Shown here piece by piece: positions 30,171 through 40,343 of a stretch of 64,000 nt of DNA (within the stretch, counting starts at the first letter, position 1; the number at the start of each line of letters is the position of its first letter). The stretch is from Candidatus Sericytochromatia bacterium (GTDB lineage Bacteria > Cyanobacteriota > Sericytochromatia > UBA7694 > JACMQJ01): assembly GCA_026004035.1 (NCBI GenBank), contig BPII01000002.1, forward strand, positions 62,001 to 126,000. Reading direction: 5' to 3'. The notes under the pieces were generated by a model. That model was given only the letters and a program-made list of their open reading frames with translations. It was not told the origin of the DNA and ran no database searches. Made by a program: the position numbers and the translations under genes.

Positions 30171-30197
30171 ACAAATTTTTAGTAATGAAAAATTTGT
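30171..30197 (+). terminator. Perfect AT-only hairpin after the M23 gene
   Basis: ACAAATTTTT and AAAAATTTGT form a 10-bp perfect stem with a 7-base loop, starting right after the stop codon. There is no G/C clamp and no clear T tract, so termination is uncertain; it also borders MITE family 2 copy 1. Confidence 0.3.
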
Positions 30198-30198
30198 A

Positions 30199-30376
30199 AT
30201 ACCAATTTTTATAATAAATAGTACATAATTAATAGTTAAAATTGTATAAGAAATTAAAAAAAAATATAAGTTTTTAATAAATTACTTGACATATAAGAAT
30301 TTCAGTATAATTGTACAAAATTGTAACTATAAAAAACATTAACTTTTAATGTACTATCAATTTAATAAATTGGTAT
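30199..30376 (+). repeat. MITE family 2, copy 1 (178 bp), upstream of infB
   Basis: Begins ATACCAATTTTTATAATAAA and ends, on the other strand, ATACCAATTTATTAAATTGA, an imperfect inverted repeat of about 28 bp. The whole segment matches 43305-43483 in inverted orientation with only scattered differences, for example GTAACTATAAAAAACATT and AATAAATTACTTGA in both. It has no reading frame. It fills most of the gap between the M23 gene and infB and carries the only promoter-like site there. Confidence 0.75.
30286..30311 (+). promoter_or_regulatory. Possible infB promoter inside MITE family 2
   Basis: TTGACA (30286-30291) and TATAAT (30306-30311) are both perfect matches to the sigma-70 hexamers but separated by only 14 bp. 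The second copy of the repeat keeps the arrangement with TTGATA. The site points towards infB, 160 bp downstream. The short spacer weakens the call. Confidence 0.35.
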
Positions 30377-30472
30377 AAGATATTATTTTTTATTAAAAAA
30401 GTAAAAAATAAATTTGATTTATAGAAAAAGTATTATACACTTTATAAAAAAATTATTTATGAAAAATAAAAA

Positions 30473-33067
30473 ATGGCTGATAAAGAAGAAAAATTAATTA
30501 TACCTGAAATAGCAAAAAGTCTTAATAATGTTAAATCTAGTGATATAATAAGCTATTTACAAAGTCAAGGATATGATATAAAAGAAAAAGCTTATTCAAC
30601 AAAAATATCTAAGAATAGTATATGGTATAAAAAAATAATGGAACACTTTTCTTCTAAAAATGATAAAGAAAGAAATATTAGTTCTAAAAAAAATCACTCA
30701 TTAAAAAATCAAAGAAAAGTAGAAAGTGAAATAAATAAAGAAGATTCTACTAGTAATATTTTGTTAAAAAATGAAGAATTTCAAAAAAACGATTTTGTAG
30801 AAGATAAAAGTATTATAGAAAATGATATTACTTTAGAAAATAAAGAAAAAGATAATACAATTATTAATTTTAAAGAAAAAATAAAAAATTCTTTAAAATT
30901 ACTGAAGGAAGAATTTTCTAATAAATTAAATTTAAGAGAAAGATTAAATATAATAAAAGAAAAGTCTAAATTAAATAATTTGATCAATAAAAATAAAGAA
31001 ATAAAAGATTTATTATCTTCCTTATATAAAGATGATAATAAAAATATAATTAAGGAAAAAAATAAAATTAAAGTTTTAATTACTGAACAAAAGTTTATTA
31101 AAAAAGATAAGGAAGAAAAAAAAGAATCTACAACTCAACTTGATCCTTCAAAAAATAAAAAAGTTGCAACTAAAAAAAGTGGTAAAGATAAAGATTTTAA
31201 GAAAAAACAATTAGAAGAAGAAGAAAAATTATTAGCAAAAGCTAATATTAATAAGAAAAAAAAGAAAGAAAATAAGAAAATTGAAAATGAGAATCAAGAA
31301 CCTTTAAGTATGGAAGTTAAAATATATGATGGTATGAATGTTAAGGAAATAGCGGAAAAAATAAGAGTTTCAGAAGCAGAAATTATAAAAAAATTATTTA
31401 TGCAAGGAAAAATGGTAACAGTAAATCAGTCTTTAGATAAAGAGACAATAATAAAAATAATTTCAGATTATGGATTTAGTATAAAAGAAGAGGAAGAATC
31501 TAAAGAAGATGAGTTATTAGAGTTAAAAGTAGAAGAAATTTCTCAAGATGAATCTTTATTAGAAGTAAGACCACCTGTTGTAACAATTATGGGACATGTT
31601 GATCATGGTAAAACATCATTACTAGATTGTATAAGAAAAAGTAATGTTGCTGAAAAAGAGGCGGGAGGTATAACTCAACATATAGGAGCTTATCAAGTAT
31701 CAGTAAATGACAGATTAATAACATTTTTAGACACTCCTGGTCATGAGGCATTTACAGCATTGAGAGCAAGAGGTGCAAGAGCAACAGATATAGCTGTATT
31801 AGTTGTAGCTGCTGATGACGGTGTTATGCCTCAAACAATAGAAGCAATAAATCATGCTAAAGCTGCCTCAGTTCCTATTATTGTAGCTATAAATAAAATA
31901 GATAAAGCTGATGCAAATCCCGATAAAATTAAACAACAATTATCTGACTATAACTTAATACCTGAAGAATGGGGAGGAAACACTGTAATGGTTCCTGTAT
32001 CAGCAAAAAATAAAATAGGTATAAATGATTTACTTGAAATGATACTACTAACTGCTGATTTACAAGAATTTAAAGCTAATCCAAATAAAATGTCACAGGG
32101 AGTAATAATTGAATCAAAGTTAGACAAAGGAAAAGGTCCTGTTGCAACAGTATTAGTCCAAGCAGGAACATTAAAAATTGGTGATAATTTTGTTGTTGGT
32201 TCTGTTTACGGAAAAGTAAGAGCAATGTTTAATTATTTAGGAAAACCAATAAAAGAAGCTAAACCTTCAACACCTGTTCAAGTTATAGGCTTTTCATCTG
32301 TTCCAGTAGCAGGAGAAATATTTAAAGTAGTTTCTTCTGATAAAGAAGCTAAAGAATTAGCGGAAAAAGTATTATTAGAAGAAAAAGAAAAACAAGCACT
32401 GGCATTAAAGACTGTAAAATTAGAATCTTTATCAGAGCAAATAGGACAAGGAAAAGTAAAAGAATTATCTTTAATTATAAAAACAGATGTTCAAGGTTCA
32501 GCTGAAGCTCTCACTCAATCTTTGTCAAAAATTTCTGTTGAAGATGTTAATTTAAAAATATTACATTGTGCTGTCGGTGATGTAAATGAAAATGATGTAA
32601 ATTTGGCTGTTGCATCATCAGCTATCATAATAGCTTTTAATGTCAAAGTTGATTCAAAAGCAAAAGATTTAGCAGAAAAAGAAAATATTGATATAAGAAC
32701 ATACAATATTATATATAGAGTAATAGAAGATATTGAAAAGGCACTTAAAGGACTACTAGAACCTGAAGTAGAAGAAGTTTATTCAGGAAAAGCTGAAGTT
32801 AGAGCAATATTTACAATAGGAAAAGTTAATGTTGTTGCAGGTTGTTATGTTTTAGATGGAAAAATTACAAGAAATTCTATAATAGAAGTTATAAGAAATG
32901 GTAAAGTTATACATAAAGGTAAAGTAGAATCTTTAAAAAGATTTAAAGATGATGTTAGAGAAGTAAATGCCGGCTTTGAATGTGGCATCTCTTTAGAAAA
33001 GTTTAATGACATATTAGAAAAAGATATATTACAAGCTTATATATTAAAGGAAAAAAAACTTGAATAA
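30473..33067 (+). CDS. infB: Translation initiation factor IF-2
   Basis: 864 residues. A lysine/glutamate-rich N-terminal region (1 to about 275) precedes the IF-2N fold ([20 protein letters not shown]). The GTPase domain begins near 367: G1 [12 protein letters not shown]2 [10 protein letters not shown]3 DTPGHEAF, G4 NKIDKADA and G5 SAKN. Two further domains follow, ending [11 protein letters not shown]. It brings initiator tRNA to the ribosome. The gene is intact. The usual nusA partner is not adjacent. A glycosyltransferase gene follows 5 bp later. Confidence 0.97.
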   Translation: MADKEEKLIIPEIAKSLNNVKSSDIISYLQSQGYDIKEKAYSTKISKNSIWYKKIMEHFSSKNDKERNISSKKNHSLKNQRKVESEINKEDSTSNILLKNEEFQKNDFVEDKSIIENDITLENKEKDNTIINFKEKIKNSLKLLKEEFSNKLNLRERLNIIKEKSKLNNLINKNKEIKDLLSSLYKDDNKNIIKEKNKIKVLITEQKFIKKDKEEKKESTTQLDPSKNKKVATKKSGKDKDFKKKQLEEEEKLLAKANINKKKKKENKKIENENQEPLSMEVKIYDGMNVKEIAEKIRVSEAEIIKKLFMQGKMVTVNQSLDKETIIKIISDYGFSIKEEEESKEDELLELKVEEISQDESLLEVRPPVVTIMGHVDHGKTSLLDCIRKSNVAEKEAGGITQHIGAYQVSVNDRLITFLDTPGHEAFTALRARGARATDIAVLVVAADDGVMPQTIEAINHAKAASVPIIVAINKIDKADANPDKIKQQLSDYNLIPEEWGGNTVMVPVSAKNKIGINDLLEMILLTADLQEFKANPNKMSQGVIIESKLDKGKGPVATVLVQAGTLKIGDNFVVGSVYGKVRAMFNYLGKPIKEAKPSTPVQVIGFSSVPVAGEIFKVVSSDKEAKELAEKVLLEEKEKQALALKTVKLESLSEQIGQGKVKELSLIIKTDVQGSAEALTQSLSKISVEDVNLKILHCAVGDVNENDVNLAVASSAIIIAFNVKVDSKAKDLAEKENIDIRTYNIIYRVIEDIEKALKGLLEPEVEEVYSGKAEVRAIFTIGKVNVVAGCYVLDGKITRNSIIEVIRNGKVIHKGKVESLKRFKDDVREVNAGFECGISLEKFNDILEKDILQAYILKEKKLE

Positions 33068-33072
33068 TTTTA

Positions 33073-34734
33073 ATGTTAAATATTGTATTTTATGCTAATT
33101 GTCCTGTATTTGATGGAAATACACCATACTTAGATTATTTGGGTGGTACAGAAAGTGCAATAGTATATATATCTGAACAATTAGCTTTACTAGGTAACAA
33201 TGTATCTGTTTTTAATAATATAAATTCTAACTCTTGTATCAGAAATGTTAATTATTATAATCTAAACTCTTTTTATGACTATTCTAATAAAAATGATATA
33301 GATATAGTAATTTTTGTTAGAAGTTTTTTAAGAAATGTTAAAGCTAAAATAGTAGCTTTTTGGTCAGAAGATGATTATGATCAAGTTTTTCCTGAAGTAT
33401 TTACACAAGAAACATTTCAAGCTAATTTAGTTGATTTAATAATTACAGTAAGTAATTATCATACTAATAATTTTATTGAATATTTTAATCTACCTTATGA
33501 AAAATTTTACACAACAAGAAATGGCATAAATCCTGATTTTTTTAGAAAAGATATAAAAAAGGAAAAATACAGACTTATATATTCTTCAACAGCTTATAGA
33601 GGTCTTGAAATATTATTAGATATTTACCCAAAAATAAGAAGTAAATTTCCACAAACAACATTACATATATTTGCATCTTTGTCTGTTTTAGATGAGCATA
33701 TATATAATAAATGTTATAAACAAATAATAACTGAACCTTCAATAAAATTACATAAACCTGTGTTACAACCTCAATTAGCTATTGAAATGCAGAAATCATA
33801 TATATTTTCTTATCCAAATATTTTTCCTGAAACATCTTGTATCTCAGCATTAGAAGCACAAGCAGCAGGAACTCCTGTTGTAACATCAGAATTAGGAGCT
33901 TTACCAGAAACTATAAAAGATAATTATTCAGGGTTTTGCATAAAAGGAAATCCTTATTCTGATGAATATAAATCTTTATTTATAAATAAAATATGTGAAT
34001 TATTTTCAAATGAAGAACTATTTAATAAAATCAGTAATAATGCTAAAAATAGAATATTTAAAGAATTTACTTGGAATATAATAGCTAAAGAATGGGAAAA
34101 TAAAATATATCAACTTTTAAATGACTATAATAATGAAAATAAAATTTATGAATCTTTAAATGGTGATTATGAAAAATATTGGTATAGAATAAAAAACATT
34201 TATAAATTTAATTCTTTATCTAGTAAAAGATTAAGCGTTTTAAAATTTTTATTAGAAAAAGTTGATAATAAAAAAATATATTATGAAATATTACAAGAAA
34301 TATGTTTATTATCATTTTATTTAAAAGAAAATACTTCAGAAAAATATTTTTTAGAAGCAATTAATTTATTAACAAGAGAAAATATTAATCTAGGAAAGGC
34401 AACTGAATTATCTTTTATTTATTTAATAGAAAAAAATATAAATAAAGATTTAAAATTATCAATAAATTATTGTAATACCGGATTGAAATATTTACCAAAT
34501 AGCTATTTATTAAATTTAAAGTTAGGTAAAATATTTTTTAATATAAATAGCAAATTTTCTGAAAATATATTAAAAAAATGTAATTTTCTTAAAAAAGAAT
34601 ATAAAAATCAAGATGAACATTTACTTTTACTTACTTATTTAGGCTTCAAAAATCAGAATGAAGATTTAAAAAAAAATTATAATTATCTTAATTTGTATTC
34701 TAAATGTGTTTTAAATAATATTCTTAAAATTTAA
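33073..34734 (+). CDS. Group 1 (GT4-like) glycosyltransferase with C-terminal helical extension
   Basis: 553 residues. The N-terminal part includes LGGTESAIVYISEQLALLG, a donor/acceptor loop typical of GT-B enzymes. The C-terminal GT4 part has ETSCISALEAQAAGTPVVTS, the E-x-x-x-x-x-x-x-E motif that holds the nucleotide sugar. From about 360 to the end there are TPR-like helical repeats (AINLLTRENINLGKATEL, NTGLKYLPNSYLLNLKLGK). The acceptor is unknown. The gene follows infB closely and may be co-transcribed. Confidence 0.75.
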   Translation: MLNIVFYANCPVFDGNTPYLDYLGGTESAIVYISEQLALLGNNVSVFNNINSNSCIRNVNYYNLNSFYDYSNKNDIDIVIFVRSFLRNVKAKIVAFWSEDDYDQVFPEVFTQETFQANLVDLIITVSNYHTNNFIEYFNLPYEKFYTTRNGINPDFFRKDIKKEKYRLIYSSTAYRGLEILLDIYPKIRSKFPQTTLHIFASLSVLDEHIYNKCYKQIITEPSIKLHKPVLQPQLAIEMQKSYIFSYPNIFPETSCISALEAQAAGTPVVTSELGALPETIKDNYSGFCIKGNPYSDEYKSLFINKICELFSNEELFNKISNNAKNRIFKEFTWNIIAKEWENKIYQLLNDYNNENKIYESLNGDYEKYWYRIKNIYKFNSLSSKRLSVLKFLLEKVDNKKIYYEILQEICLLSFYLKENTSEKYFLEAINLLTRENINLGKATELSFIYLIEKNINKDLKLSINYCNTGLKYLPNSYLLNLKLGKIFFNINSKFSENILKKCNFLKKEYKNQDEHLLLLTYLGFKNQNEDLKKNYNYLNLYSKCVLNNILKI

Positions 34735-34737
34735 AAA

Positions 34738-35184
34738 TTAAACTTTACTAACCAATGATGAATTAATCCAATTAATTAGATTTTGTTTTGACATAGCACC
34801 ACTTACTCTATTTATAACTTTACCATTATAGAATAGTATTAATGTAGGTATAGAACTTATTTGAAATTGAGATGCTAGCAAAATTTCTTTATCTGTATCT
34901 ATTTTACCTATCTTTATTTCTCCTTTTTTTTCTTTAGCTATATCATTTAAAATAGGTGCAATCATTCTACATGGTTGGCACCAAGTAGCCCAAAAATCTA
35001 AAAGAATAATACCAGGATGTTTTAAAACTTCTATTTCAAAGTTATTAGCTGTTACATTAATAGGTGATTCTGGAATTTCTAATTTTGCTTTACAATTACC
35101 ACATATAGGATTATCATCTATTTTAAACTTTTCAACTAGATTAATTTTTGAACAATTTTTACAAAGAATTTTTATTTTATTCAT
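34738..35184 (-). CDS. Thioredoxin with N-terminal zinc-ribbon-like segment
   Basis: 148 residues. Two C-x-x-C pairs at the start (CKNCSK and CGNCKAK) look like the zinc ribbon of thioredoxin 2. The thioredoxin fold follows with LLDFWATWCQPCRMIAPIL: the active site is W-C-Q-P-C instead of the usual W-C-G-P-C. The cis-proline is in SIPTLILF. Cytosolic, no signal peptide. It lies convergent to the glycosyltransferase gene, 3 bp from its stop. Confidence 0.85.
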   Translation of the reverse strand: MNKIKILCKNCSKINLVEKFKIDDNPICGNCKAKLEIPESPINVTANNFEIEVLKHPGIILLDFWATWCQPCRMIAPILNDIAKEKKGEIKIGKIDTDKEILLASQFQISSIPTLILFYNGKVINRVSGAMSKQNLINWINSSLVSKV

Positions 35185-35241
35185 ATATAATACCCCCTAT
35201 ACTATTAGTATAGCATATAATAAATGTGTAACTAATTTTTA

Positions 35242-37341
35242 TTATAAATTGTATTCAATGTATTTTTCTAATTCTTCTATTAATTTATTATCTCTAAAAA
35301 GCTTTAAGTCAAAAAATATCTTTTTTTTATTTATTGGTATTTCTAAAGATAATTTATTTTTCTCTAAAAAAAAGTCTATCTTATTTATTTTTATCCAATT
35401 TTCTTTATGATATTTAAATAAAACTAGAGAAAAATCACTATTACAAAACACTATTTTTAAATCACTATACAAGTGTAATAAATCATCACTGATAAATATT
35501 TCTACCCTATCATTTTTATTGTAGTTATATATTTTTGAATACTCAATTTCAATTAATAACAAATTATTCTTTTTAGCATATATTAGATAATTAAAATTTT
35601 CACTATTATGATACATAGTTCCAAGATGACGACAAAAATCATATTTTCTTATATTACTCCAACCTTTGTTTATATAATTAATTTCATAAGAATGTTTATC
35701 AATATATAAAGAAGATTTAAGTATTTCAGGTATATTAAGATTTAAAATTTTATAAACATTTTGAAGATGCAATCTAAATTGTAAATCAAATAAATCATCA
35801 TGTGTGCTTGAATTACCTTCACCAAACCACCAAAACCAATCACTACCTTCAGCTATATATATTTCTTCCCAAGCTTTATTTCTTTCTTCTTGATTTAATT
35901 TATTTTCATTTTCAAGTAAAATTTTTCTTGCTTCATATAAACAATCCCAAGCTTTGTTTTTTATTGGTTCTCCAATCCAAGTAGTAAAGTCTGATTTTAT
36001 CCAAGAACCAGAATATAAGTCGTTTATATTTATAATTGAATTTGTAGTATATTTTTTTAAGTAATCACTGATAGTTATTAAATCTATAGTATTATCTTGA
36101 GAAATTATTTTATAAAACTCATTTAGAAAATCATAGCCATCATTATTATAATATTCCCAACAATTTTCACCATCCAAAGCAATTGTTATTATATAAGGAT
36201 AAGAATTATCTAAAGTATTTTGAATATTTTTTATTCTACTATACAAATCATTAGCTGCATCTTTATAATAATATTTTGAATAAGAAAAACCTATCATGTC
36301 AGATAAATATATATCTCTAAAAAAAATATTAATTTTTCCTTTACTACTCTGAATTATGTATGGTTTATAAAGTATTTCAGGATTATCTAATAATTCATTA
36401 TTTCTTTTAGGAAAATGTTTAATAGTGTTAAATAATATGCCTTCATCGGTTACTACCCAATTTATATTATTTTTAATAAAATATTCTATTGATTCAGGGC
36501 TTACAGATTGTTCAGATGGCCACATACCAATAGGTTTTTTATCAAAGATTTTCTCAAATTTTTGAATAGCCCTAACTATTTGTATATTGCAATCTTCAGG
36601 ATATCTAAATCTATTATTTGGTAATTGTCCATCAGGATTAGCAATTAGAAAAGAATTAGTATCACATAATAAAGGTAATATAGGATGATAATAAGGTGTT
36701 GTTGTCAATTCTACTTGTTTATTATTATAAAATTTTTTGTATTCAGGTATTATTTTTTTTATAATTTCAAATTGTTTTATTATTAATTTGTTCCTATCAT
36801 CTAAAGAAAAATTTGAATTTTTATTAACTAAATATGATAAAAAATTATCATTAGAAATCCAAGTATAATCAAACCAAGCTAAATTAAACCAAACAGTTAA
36901 ATCTAATATTTCTTGTTCTGAAAATTCATTTGATAAAATAAAATAATTATTATTATATTTCTTTCTAAGAGATTCTCTTTTTTCTAATATTTCTCTATAT
37001 CGTGGATATTTATAAATCATATTTTGCCAATTTAAATCAAAGAAAAACTCTAGTATTTTAGCTTTTTGAGGTAATGATAAATTTTTAGGCTCTATTAAAG
37101 AAAGTTCTAAATAATTATCAATGACATTACCTTTTGAATAATCTTCTAATTGTTCTAATAATGAAGGAACTAAGTTAAAGGTTTGTTTCATATTAGAATA
37201 TTTTTCTAAAATTAAAAGCATATCCAGATAGTCTTTTATAGCATGTAATCTTACCCAAGGCATTAAATATTTTGATGTTATTATATCTTTATATAAAGGT
37301 TGGTGCATATGCCATATAAAAGCTAAGTTTAGTTTATACAT
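35242..37341 (-). CDS. Glycoside hydrolase family 57 protein
   Basis: 699 residues, no signal peptide. GH57 regions: FIWHMHQPLYKD at the start, MWPSEQSVSPESIEYF near 272 with the candidate nucleophile glutamate, and IALDGENCWEYYNNDG near 387 with the acid/base aspartate. Family members are alpha-amylases, amylopullulanases and branching enzymes; the DGENCWEYY form occurs in uncharacterised proteins of about 700 residues in many bacteria. Likely acts on intracellular alpha-glucan. It overlaps the ferredoxin gene by 8 bp. Confidence 0.85.
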   Translation of the reverse strand: MYKLNLAFIWHMHQPLYKDIITSKYLMPWVRLHAIKDYLDMLLILEKYSNMKQTFNLVPSLLEQLEDYSKGNVIDNYLELSLIEPKNLSLPQKAKILEFFFDLNWQNMIYKYPRYREILEKRESLRKKYNNNYFILSNEFSEQEILDLTVWFNLAWFDYTWISNDNFLSYLVNKNSNFSLDDRNKLIIKQFEIIKKIIPEYKKFYNNKQVELTTTPYYHPILPLLCDTNSFLIANPDGQLPNNRFRYPEDCNIQIVRAIQKFEKIFDKKPIGMWPSEQSVSPESIEYFIKNNINWVVTDEGILFNTIKHFPKRNNELLDNPEILYKPYIIQSSKGKINIFFRDIYLSDMIGFSYSKYYYKDAANDLYSRIKNIQNTLDNSYPYIITIALDGENCWEYYNNDGYDFLNEFYKIISQDNTIDLITISDYLKKYTTNSIININDLYSGSWIKSDFTTWIGEPIKNKAWDCLYEARKILLENENKLNQEERNKAWEEIYIAEGSDWFWWFGEGNSSTHDDLFDLQFRLHLQNVYKILNLNIPEILKSSLYIDKHSYEINYINKGWSNIRKYDFCRHLGTMYHNSENFNYLIYAKKNNLLLIEIEYSKIYNYNKNDRVEIFISDDLLHLYSDLKIVFCNSDFSLVLFKYHKENWIKINKIDFFLEKNKLSLEIPINKKKIFFDLKLFRDNKLIEELEKYIEYNL

Positions 37342-37624
37342 CTTTCCTTTTTATTTTTTTTATACTTTTATAATATTTTCTACCAATCCAATAAAAAAAA
37401 GCTGATATATAATTTTCATTATTATCTTCTTTAAATACATTATCAGGACATATATTTACACACTTATTACATTTAGGATGAAAACAAAAATCTTTATTCT
37501 TTATTTGAATTAATCTATATTGTTTTGAATTATACTTATCACTATATTTTATTAAGTCATTTGGACATACATCAAGACATAATCCACAAGATTTACATTT
37601 TTCTAAATCTAATTGAATAGACAT
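37334..37624 (-). CDS. Ferredoxin with two 4Fe-4S clusters
   Basis: 96 residues. The first cluster motif is CKSCGLCLDVCPND (C-x-x-C-x-x-C-x-x-x-C-P); the second is CNKCVNICPDN preceded by CHPKCNKC. A basic C-terminal tail (SIKKIKRKD) follows. It sits 5' of the GH57 gene and overlaps it by 8 bp. It could be the electron carrier subunit of a 2-oxoacid oxidoreductase, but no partner is adjacent. Confidence 0.85.
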   Translation of the reverse strand: MSIQLDLEKCKSCGLCLDVCPNDLIKYSDKYNSKQYRLIQIKNKDFCFHPKCNKCVNICPDNVFKEDNNENYISAFFYWIGRKYYKSIKKIKRKDV

Positions 37625-37802
37625 AAATTAAATTATACTTGATAAAAATTATAATTTACCAGTAATAATACAACACCTAGAAAAAATTATTAACAAATTC
37701 TAGAACCATTGTATATCAAGATTTTCAGAAAATATAAATATTAAAAAATATTAAATAGTAAAGATGAGATTTATACAAAAGTAAATAAGAATAAAAGAGC
37801 TA

Positions 37803-37946
37803 GTGATTCAGAAGGTTCCTGAACATCCTAATACAAAAGATATTTATGAAAATGAAATTTATGCTAATCATCTTGAAGCTAAGAATAGTTCTTTAAGACG
37901 TACAAGTTCTGCTTTTAGAAGAGAAACAAATACTTATGCAAAATCT
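37803..37946 (+). pseudogene. Transposase C-terminal remnant, interrupted by a MITE
   Basis: One frame reads YENEIYANHLEAKNSSLRR then TSSAFRRETNTYAKS. This is the conserved C-terminal pattern (A-N-H-x-E-A-x-N-x-x-x-R-R, R-R-x-x-N-x-Y-A-K) of a transposase group I know from IS1-like or related elements. The frame stops making sense exactly where MITE family 1 begins (37947). No other part of the gene is visible in 37625-37800. The relic predates the MITE insertion. Confidence 0.55.
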
Positions 37947-38087
37947 GGTACTGAACTAATGTTATTTTTTGATAAGTTCAAAATCCTTTAATAGTAAGCA
38001 TTTTAAAGATTTATATTAAAATATACTTTAAATTTAGTATTTATAAGCTTTTGAAGGTAATTTTTTCTATAACTCAATCCCAATACC
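37947..38087. repeat. MITE family 1, copy with worn ends (141 bp)
   Basis: Nearly identical to 20172-20311 through the interior (TTTTTTGATAAG, ATCCTTTAATAGTAAG, GAAGGTAATTTTTTCTAT). The ends GGTACTGAA and CCCAATACC differ at a few positions from GGCACTGGG/CCCAGTGCC. It is inserted in a transposase remnant and stops about 30 bp before the 3' end of the next gene. Confidence 0.75.
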
Positions 38088-38115
38088 AAAAATATTTTTT
38101 TCATTTTAATTATTA

Positions 38116-39162
38116 TTATTCTTCTTCAGTATTTCCTATATTATTTATATTTTTCATAGGTAATAATAAATTTAGATTATTAATAGGATTTGTATTATCT
38201 TCTGTAATGGTATTTAAAGGATTTATTTTAGTTAAAATTTCATTTATTGATTTTAAACTATCACTATTATTTGCTACAATATCATCTTTTATTGAAAATT
38301 CTAAAAAGTATCTTTCAACGCTTGGTTTCCAATTTACAGAGTAATTTTCACAATATTTATCACCGGCATAATCTAATAGTGATATTTTAGAGTCATTAGG
38401 TCTATCAATTGCCAAGTTATACATGGTATTTACAGCTATATTTAAACTTTCTTCAAAAGATTTTACATTATTAAAACTACCATTAACTTTAACATTAAAA
38501 GGATTTGCTATATTTTTAGCATTTTTACCAAAATTTGATTCTGCACCCATTATAGCCAATATCATAGCTGGATTTATAGTTCTAGGTCCTTTATTTATAT
38601 TTCCTGCTTTGTGACACTCTTCATATATTAATTCTCCAACTGTTTTATTACCTTGAAACTTCATATCAGCATAAGGTGAATTTTTTTTCTTTAATATAGT
38701 GTTTATTTCTTCAGCTGTTAAAGCTTTTGCATCAAAAAATTCTTCATCTGTAATTAAAGATGTATTCTTATCTAATCCTTTTATTTTTTCTAAAACATCT
38801 TTTTTTTTAGGATTAATTATATTAGGAACAATTGATGAAATATTACTTTTTAGTAATGTATCATAAGCATTTATTACATCATCTTGATTATTTACTCCCA
38901 ATAATTTAGCAATACTCGTACTATTTGAAAATCCATTATTAGAATATATACCTGGCACATTTGAGTATGGAGCATTACTAGTTTTAACATCAGTAGAAAA
39001 GTCTGTTGGAGAAAATGTTGAAGTTATATCATTTATAGCGGAATTTAACATACTAGAAAAGTCTTGGTCTATATTTACATTAGACATTATACTTCTTACG
39101 TTAGCTTTTATAATTTCAACATTTTGTAATATATGACTTGGAATAGCTTCAATAGGATACAT
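38116..39162 (-). CDS. Glucosaminidase/FlgJ-like muramidase candidate
   Basis: 348 residues without a signal peptide. The C-terminal 150 residues contain INPAMILAIMGAESNFGKNA, ANPFNVKVNG and SFEESLNIAVNTMYNL, a pattern like the glucosaminidase (Glyco_hydro 73 / FlgJ) fold with the catalytic glutamate in GAESNFG. The N-terminal 190 residues are serine/asparagine-rich with helices. Absence of a signal peptide would fit export through the flagellar apparatus, as for FlgJ, but this is inference. Otherwise it could be a peptidoglycan hydrolase of unknown role. Confidence 0.55.
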   Translation of the reverse strand: MYPIEAIPSHILQNVEIIKANVRSIMSNVNIDQDFSSMLNSAINDITSTFSPTDFSTDVKTSNAPYSNVPGIYSNNGFSNSTSIAKLLGVNNQDDVINAYDTLLKSNISSIVPNIINPKKKDVLEKIKGLDKNTSLITDEEFFDAKALTAEEINTILKKKNSPYADMKFQGNKTVGELIYEECHKAGNINKGPRTINPAMILAIMGAESNFGKNAKNIANPFNVKVNGSFNNVKSFEESLNIAVNTMYNLAIDRPNDSKISLLDYAGDKYCENYSVNWKPSVERYFLEFSIKDDIVANNSDSLKSINEILTKINPLNTITEDNTNPINNLNLLLPMKNINNIGNTEEE

Positions 39163-39234
39163 ACTAAAAATCCATCATAATTAAAAACTATTTTTATTTT
39201 ATCATATTTATTATAATTTTGATATAATTTTTTT

Positions 39235-39477
39235 ATGTTTTTAAATTTATTATTAGAAATATTTAATTGGGGATTATTAATATATTGTATTTTTAGTTTT
39301 GTAAAAACTCCTCAAACGATTAAAATATATGAATTTTTAGGAAATATATATAAACCTCTTTTAGAACCTATATCAAAGTTACTTTATCCTTTACAAAAAA
39401 ACATTGGATTAGATTTCTCACCAATAATTTTACTTATTTTAATAGATTTTATAAAAGATAATTTTCCGAAAATTTAA
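39235..39477 (+). CDS. YggT-family small membrane protein
   Basis: 80 residues with two hydrophobic helices (LLLEIFNWGLLIYCIFSF and SPIILLILIDFIKDNF) and the family's central proline-rich loop IYKPLLEPISKLLYPL. Homologues in cyanobacteria and plastids (CCB3/YlmG) act in nucleoid or membrane-protein organisation. No partner is adjacent. The gene is divergent from the glucosaminidase-like gene. Confidence 0.75.
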   Translation: MFLNLLLEIFNWGLLIYCIFSFVKTPQTIKIYEFLGNIYKPLLEPISKLLYPLQKNIGLDFSPIILLILIDFIKDNFPKI

Positions 39478-39602
39478 TTTATTTTGTATGTTAAATTATG
39501 TTAAAATATTCAAGTATTACTTAAAAATAAGCAGATTTAAAATATTTTTATTTGATGCTTTATAATGTACTGTTAAATTTTCCTTTTTAGGAGGATAATA
39601 AA

Positions 39603-40343
39603 ATGATTTTTGAAATTTTAGTTTTAGGCTCTGGTGATGCTTGTTCTTTTGGTGGTAAAAATCAAACTAGTTTTTTTATTAAAACTGATAAAAAAACTTT
39701 TCTTTTAGATTGTGGTCCATCAACACTTTCAGAGTTAAGAAGAAGAAATATAAATACTGATAAAATAGATTTTATACTAAATACACATATGCATGGAGAC
39801 CATTATGGAGGAATACCCTATTTGTTATTAGATTTAAATATAAATTATAAAATAGAAAGTTTTCTTGTAATTGGTGCTGAAGGAATAGCTGAAAGATTAA
39901 ATATTTTACAAGATTTATTATATCCAGGTTATGGTTTTGAAAAGTTTAAATTTAAAATGATTTTTGAAGAATTAAAACCATATCAAGAAATTAATGTTGA
40001 TGATATTAAAATAAAATCTTATCCTATGCTTCATTCAGCTTATTCTTATTGCTTTGGATATAAAATAGAATATAAAAATAAATCATTTGCCTATACAGGT
40101 GATACAGGTTGGACCAATGAAATAATAAATTTATCAAATAATACTGATTTATTTATAATAGAATGTTCTTACTATAATAAAGACATTAGAAACTCTCATG
40201 TTTCATATAAGGAATTGTTAGAAAATATTAATAAAATTAATACAAAAAACATTTTACTAACACATTTAAGTAAAGATGCTTATGATAACATTGATAAAAT
40301 AAGTCATGCTATTGCTTATGATGGAATGAAAATATTTATATAA
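39603..40343 (+). CDS. MBL-fold metallohydrolase (RNase Z-like)
   Basis: 246 residues. Metal ligands: H-x-H-x-D-H in NTHMHGDHYGGIPYL near residue 59, H in MLHSAYS, D in YTGDTGWT, and H in LLTHLSKDAY. The N-terminal LVLGSGDACSFGGKNQTSF matches ElaC/phosphodiesterase-like members of the family. The substrate is not defined. AGGAGGATAATAAA just before the ATG is one of the strongest ribosome sites in the window. The stop overlaps the ABC ATPase start (TAATG). Confidence 0.8.
   Translation: MIFEILVLGSGDACSFGGKNQTSFFIKTDKKTFLLDCGPSTLSELRRRNINTDKIDFILNTHMHGDHYGGIPYLLLDLNINYKIESFLVIGAEGIAERLNILQDLLYPGYGFEKFKFKMIFEELKPYQEINVDDIKIKSYPMLHSAYSYCFGYKIEYKNKSFAYTGDTGWTNEIINLSNNTDLFIIECSYYNKDIRNSHVSYKELLENINKINTKNILLTHLSKDAYDNIDKISHAIAYDGMKIFI

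Noticed and set aside
37665-37710. Inverted repeat CTAGAA...TTCTAG as a terminator or attachment site
   Set aside because: Only six bases per arm with a long AT loop, no T tract and no second copy; chance is likely.
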